From NCBI GenBank assembly GCA_047971485.1, contig JBKDZR010000051.1, forward strand, positions 1 through 27,747: a stretch of 27,747 bases of DNA. The letters run 5' to 3'. Positions 25,654 through 27,747 of the stretch are shown in pieces (position 1 is the stretch's first letter; every line of letters starts with the position of its first letter). This stretch comes from JBKDZR01 sp047971485 (lineage in GTDB: Bacteria > Pseudomonadota > Alphaproteobacteria > Rhodobacterales > Rhodobacteraceae). The notes below the pieces were generated by a model. The model had not been told where the DNA came from, searched no databases, and saw only the letters and a list, made by a program, of their open reading frames with translations. Position numbers and translations under genes: made by a program.

Positions 25654-26616
25654 ATGGTCGTGCTTGTGATTGCCGTCGTGTCGCTCAGACTTGACCGCTC
25701 CGATCCCGTCGACGCGAATTTTTTGAAGGGAGCGCACGCCTGGCAATCTGGCGAACCAGGCGCGACTGAACTTTCAATGAAGTACTTTCAGGCCGTCCTC
25801 GATACGCAACCCCAACATGCCGAGTCCCTCGCCTATCTGGCAGAGATTTCCTCAATGCAAGGAGCATATGACGACGCCGAGTCCTATGCGGTTGCGGCCC
25901 TGAATGCAGGGCCATCTGCCCGCGCATACCCCGCCCTGGCCAGCATCGCCGCCAAACGCGACTGGGATTGGCCGTCAGCTGCCGCATGGACAGACAGGGC
26001 AATAGAACACGATGAGAGCTTTGCCGATGCCTGGTCCATGAAGGCCATGCTGGCGACCATCAGGGGCGACAAGGCTGCGGCGATTGCGGCCACAGATCGC
26101 GCCTATAAACTGGCGCCGGTCTCGGCACTGATCAGGACCGATCATGGCTGGTTTCACTACTATGCCGGTGAATATGAGACGGCGATGGGTATTTGCCGCG
26201 AAGCCTTTGAGTTGCGGCGAGTCTCTTGGGCCTCCGCCTATTGCCGGCTGAAATCGGCCCGGGCCGCAAATCGCCCTGCTGAAGCCCTTGATGCAGGACG
26301 CGACATTTACGGTCTGTGGACCGGCGCTTCACGCGAGAACGCCGTTGCTCGGATAACGACGCTAAGTGAGTTCGATGACTGGCACATGATTTCGCTCCGA
26401 ACGTCATTCGCCAAAGGTGCGCCGCTCTGGGAAGCAATGGCCAAAGCGGAAATGACCGCCGGACGGACGAAGACCGCACTTACCTTGTTAGAGGAAGCGC
26501 ATGAGCAGCACTCGTCCGAGCTGCCCCTGGCGCTTCGCAATCCCGCGTTTCAGCCACTGTACAGCGACCAGAGGTACGCTGAACTCATCAACAAAACACG
26601 GATTGCATTGAAGTAA
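25654..26616 (+). CDS. Membrane-anchored TPR domain, C-terminal part of the split regulator
   Basis: 320 residues from the first ATG after the amber stop. A hydrophobic segment (VVLVIAVVSLRL) begins it, followed by TPR-like helical pairs (~25-300, for example LAYLAEISSMQGAYDDAESYAVAALN-type units). It is in the same frame as the winged-helix domain, and the codons between 25612 and 25653 extend the membrane segment on its N-terminal side (RRVVAAFATA). So this is the C-terminal half of a wHTH-TM-TPR protein of CadC-like layout. The ATG at 25654 has no ribosome site, so translation depends on read-through or weak reinitiation. The whole gene (25291-26616) is probably a recent pseudogene. Confidence 0.75.
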   Translation: MVVLVIAVVSLRLDRSDPVDANFLKGAHAWQSGEPGATELSMKYFQAVLDTQPQHAESLAYLAEISSMQGAYDDAESYAVAALNAGPSARAYPALASIAAKRDWDWPSAAAWTDRAIEHDESFADAWSMKAMLATIRGDKAAAIAATDRAYKLAPVSALIRTDHGWFHYYAGEYETAMGICREAFELRRVSWASAYCRLKSARAANRPAEALDAGRDIYGLWTGASRENAVARITTLSEFDDWHMISLRTSFAKGAPLWEAMAKAEMTAGRTKTALTLLEEAHEQHSSELPLALRNPAFQPLYSDQRYAELINKTRIALK

Positions 26617-26970
26617 CCGCGCGCCAAAGTATCCTGACCTGAGACTGTTGATTGCCGTTGAGTGTAGATACGTACAATTGAGTAAGACACCTTGTTTCTT
26701 GGCGAAGCTTGTTTCTTGGCGAAGGAAGGATCGCAGCCCTGGCCGCTATGGCGGACGCAGCCCCTAGGGGTCTTCCTCACGAGGGCGAGAACACCGACAC
26801 GCTCCGCATTGCCTTCGAAGCCGTCCTCGCAAATTAGTCTGGTTGCAATTTCTTGAGAAGGACCAGCAGGGCGACGGGGTCGCTGTCAGGCACCCCCTGC
26901 TTTGAGAATACCGGTTCCCATATCTGAAGTCTTGTCTAAATCAGGAGCGCGGAAGGTTGCGGACGAGATC
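26617..26970. other. Intergenic region with a tandem duplication
   Basis: 354 bp between the split regulator and the interrupted membrane-protein gene. It holds the exact 17-bp tandem duplication at 26691-26724. A short frame at 26748-26837 (29 codons, MADAAPRGLPHEGENTDTLR...) has coding-like composition but no recognisable family; it may be a gene relic. No terminator or promoter is clear. Confidence 0.5.
26691..26724 (+). repeat. Exact 17-bp tandem duplication
   Basis: CTTGTTTCTTGGCGAAG occurs twice head to tail (26691-26707 and 26708-26724) with no mismatch, which suggests a recent slippage or duplication event. It lies in non-coding DNA. Confidence 0.9.
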
Positions 26971-27628
26971 ATGAAGACGACACCCACTCGAGAGACCTAT
27001 GTTCACCACGAGAGCAATGTGCTGGTGCTAACACTCGCCCGTTTTGTCTGGCAGATGCACATCCTTTCCGCATGGCTCTTGGCCTTTGTGCTGAAGGATG
27101 TCGTCGTCTCTCAACTGCTCTGGCCCTGGGTCGCGTGGATGTCAGCATTCGGACTGGCACAGGCCTACATCTGTTTCCGGGGCACTGCCCAGGCCGATGC
27201 GGGCGGAGACGCAGTGGACCGCTATGCCACCGCCTTCGATGTGACCGCCATATTGCTGGCGCTCGGCTGGGGCTGGCTGGCCTTCATGCTGTTGCCAGCC
27301 GAGGATACAGAACTGCGCACTTTCGTTGGCTTCGTGATTAGCGGTGGTGTGCTGACGGGAACGGGAACCCATAATTTGCGCTATCCCATGCTTGTCATAA
27401 CCCTGAGCATTATCATGCTGACGCAGGCAGCTCGTGCCTTTCTCGACAATCCCGAAGAGCAGAGGATTGTCGCAGCGGGTATGCTGTTAGTGTTTCTGTT
27501 CCTCATGCTTGGCCTTGGCTGGGTCCTGCGCGGATTCACACGGCGCGGCTTTGTCCTGCAGTGGGAAAAAATGCAGATGGCGGAAGAACTCGCCGCCGCC
27601 AAGGCCGAGGCCGAGGCCGAGGCCGAAG
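26971..27628 (+). pseudogene. Six-TM sensor-like membrane protein, interrupted by an IS element
   Basis: About 219 codons remain before the IS end. After a short N-terminus (MKTTPTRETYVHHESN) there are six predicted membrane segments (roughly residues 17-42, 45-69, 88-109, 115-135, 137-158 and 166-190). A cytoplasmic coiled coil follows (QWEKMQMAEELAAAKAEAEA). This layout, multi-TM input domain then coiled coil, is typical of membrane histidine kinases or nucleotide cyclases, but the output domain is not in the window. GGACGAG just upstream supports the start at 26971. The frame stays open to the window edge only because it reads into the IS. The gene is presumably inactive; the rest should lie beyond the element. 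Confidence 0.75.
27604..27627 (+). repeat. GCCGAG hexamer run
   Basis: Three exact GCCGAG units followed by GCCGAA, encoding alternating Ala-Glu in the coiled coil of the membrane protein. It ends right next to the IS end. Confidence 0.85.
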
Positions 27629-27747
27629 AGACTGTCCGGAATTCTGTGCCCCGGCGTGTTGATTACGCCATTGGGAAGCGATCCTCGAACATGATGGCGA
27701 GCTGGCTTTTCACTGCGTGCCACTCGCGCACTGAGCGCTTCCACTCC
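27629..27747. mobile_element. IS256-family insertion sequence, one end (continues beyond window)
   Basis: The terminal sequence AGACTGTCCGGAATTCTGTG resembles the ends of IS256-family elements (ACAGAATTCCGGACAGTC when read outward). About 30 bp inside it, a transposase C-terminus runs inward on the minus strand. The exact boundary is uncertain by a few bases because the target-site duplication partner is not in the window. It interrupts the six-TM protein gene. Confidence 0.75.
27663..27747 (-). CDS. IS256-family transposase, C-terminal fragment
   Basis: 27 codons before a TAA stop at 27663-27665, ending VKSQLAIMFEDRFPMA after a WKRSVREWHA segment. The pattern of a Trp-containing helix followed by QxAIMFEDR is the usual C-terminus of IS256 (Mutator-like, DDE) transposases. 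The rest of the gene lies beyond the right edge, so completeness and activity cannot be judged. Confidence 0.75.
   Translation of the reverse strand, partial: EWKRSVREWHAVKSQLAIMFEDRFPMA

Noticed and set aside
26748..26837. A 29-codon plus-strand frame with coding-like composition
   Set aside because: Too short, no ribosome site and no family match that I can recognise; kept only as a possible relic.

Overview
The window comes from a high-GC alphaproteobacterium, very probably a member of the Rhodobacteraceae. Three things point there. The hemA gene encodes a C4-pathway 5-aminolevulinate synthase close to the Rhodobacter enzyme. uvrA carries a direct-repeat SOS operator of the GTTC-N7-GTTC type. 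A DUF5930-type M23 peptidase overlaps a bactofilin gene. No rRNA, tRNA or CRISPR array was recognised.

Positions 1 to about 24480 are ordinary chromosomal housekeeping DNA. In order: uvrA (minus, 3' end outside the window), a DUF924 gene and queA (minus); a large AsmA/DUF3971-type envelope protein (minus) divergent from a Bcp peroxiredoxin; an M23 peptidase-bactofilin pair (plus) with a strong terminator; prfB and a class A penicillin-binding protein (minus); a class I/II aminotransferase (minus) divergent from an M48 protease-DsbA pair (plus); then ispG, a RodZ-like gene and hemA (minus); and an M20 dipeptidase (plus). Many of these genes serve the cell envelope: PBP1A, M23 peptidase, bactofilin, RodZ-like protein, M48 protease, DsbA and the AsmA-like protein. 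The rest cover DNA repair, tRNA queuosine, translation termination, isoprenoid and haem synthesis.

Three long intergenic gaps (about 4710-4985, 11151-11395 and 24570-24770) hold diverged copies of one dispersed, apparently non-coding repeat. This is the clearest structure that the genes do not explain.

From 24481 to the right edge the DNA looks like a variable, decaying region. It has repeat copy C, a stretch of visibly lower GC with strong hairpins, and a winged-helix/TM/TPR regulator cut in two by an in-frame TAG. It also has an exact 17-bp tandem duplication and a six-TM membrane protein gene. An IS256-family element interrupts that gene and runs off the window. I see no convincing new defence or biosynthetic system; the repeat family and the broken sensory genes are the points most worth a second look.
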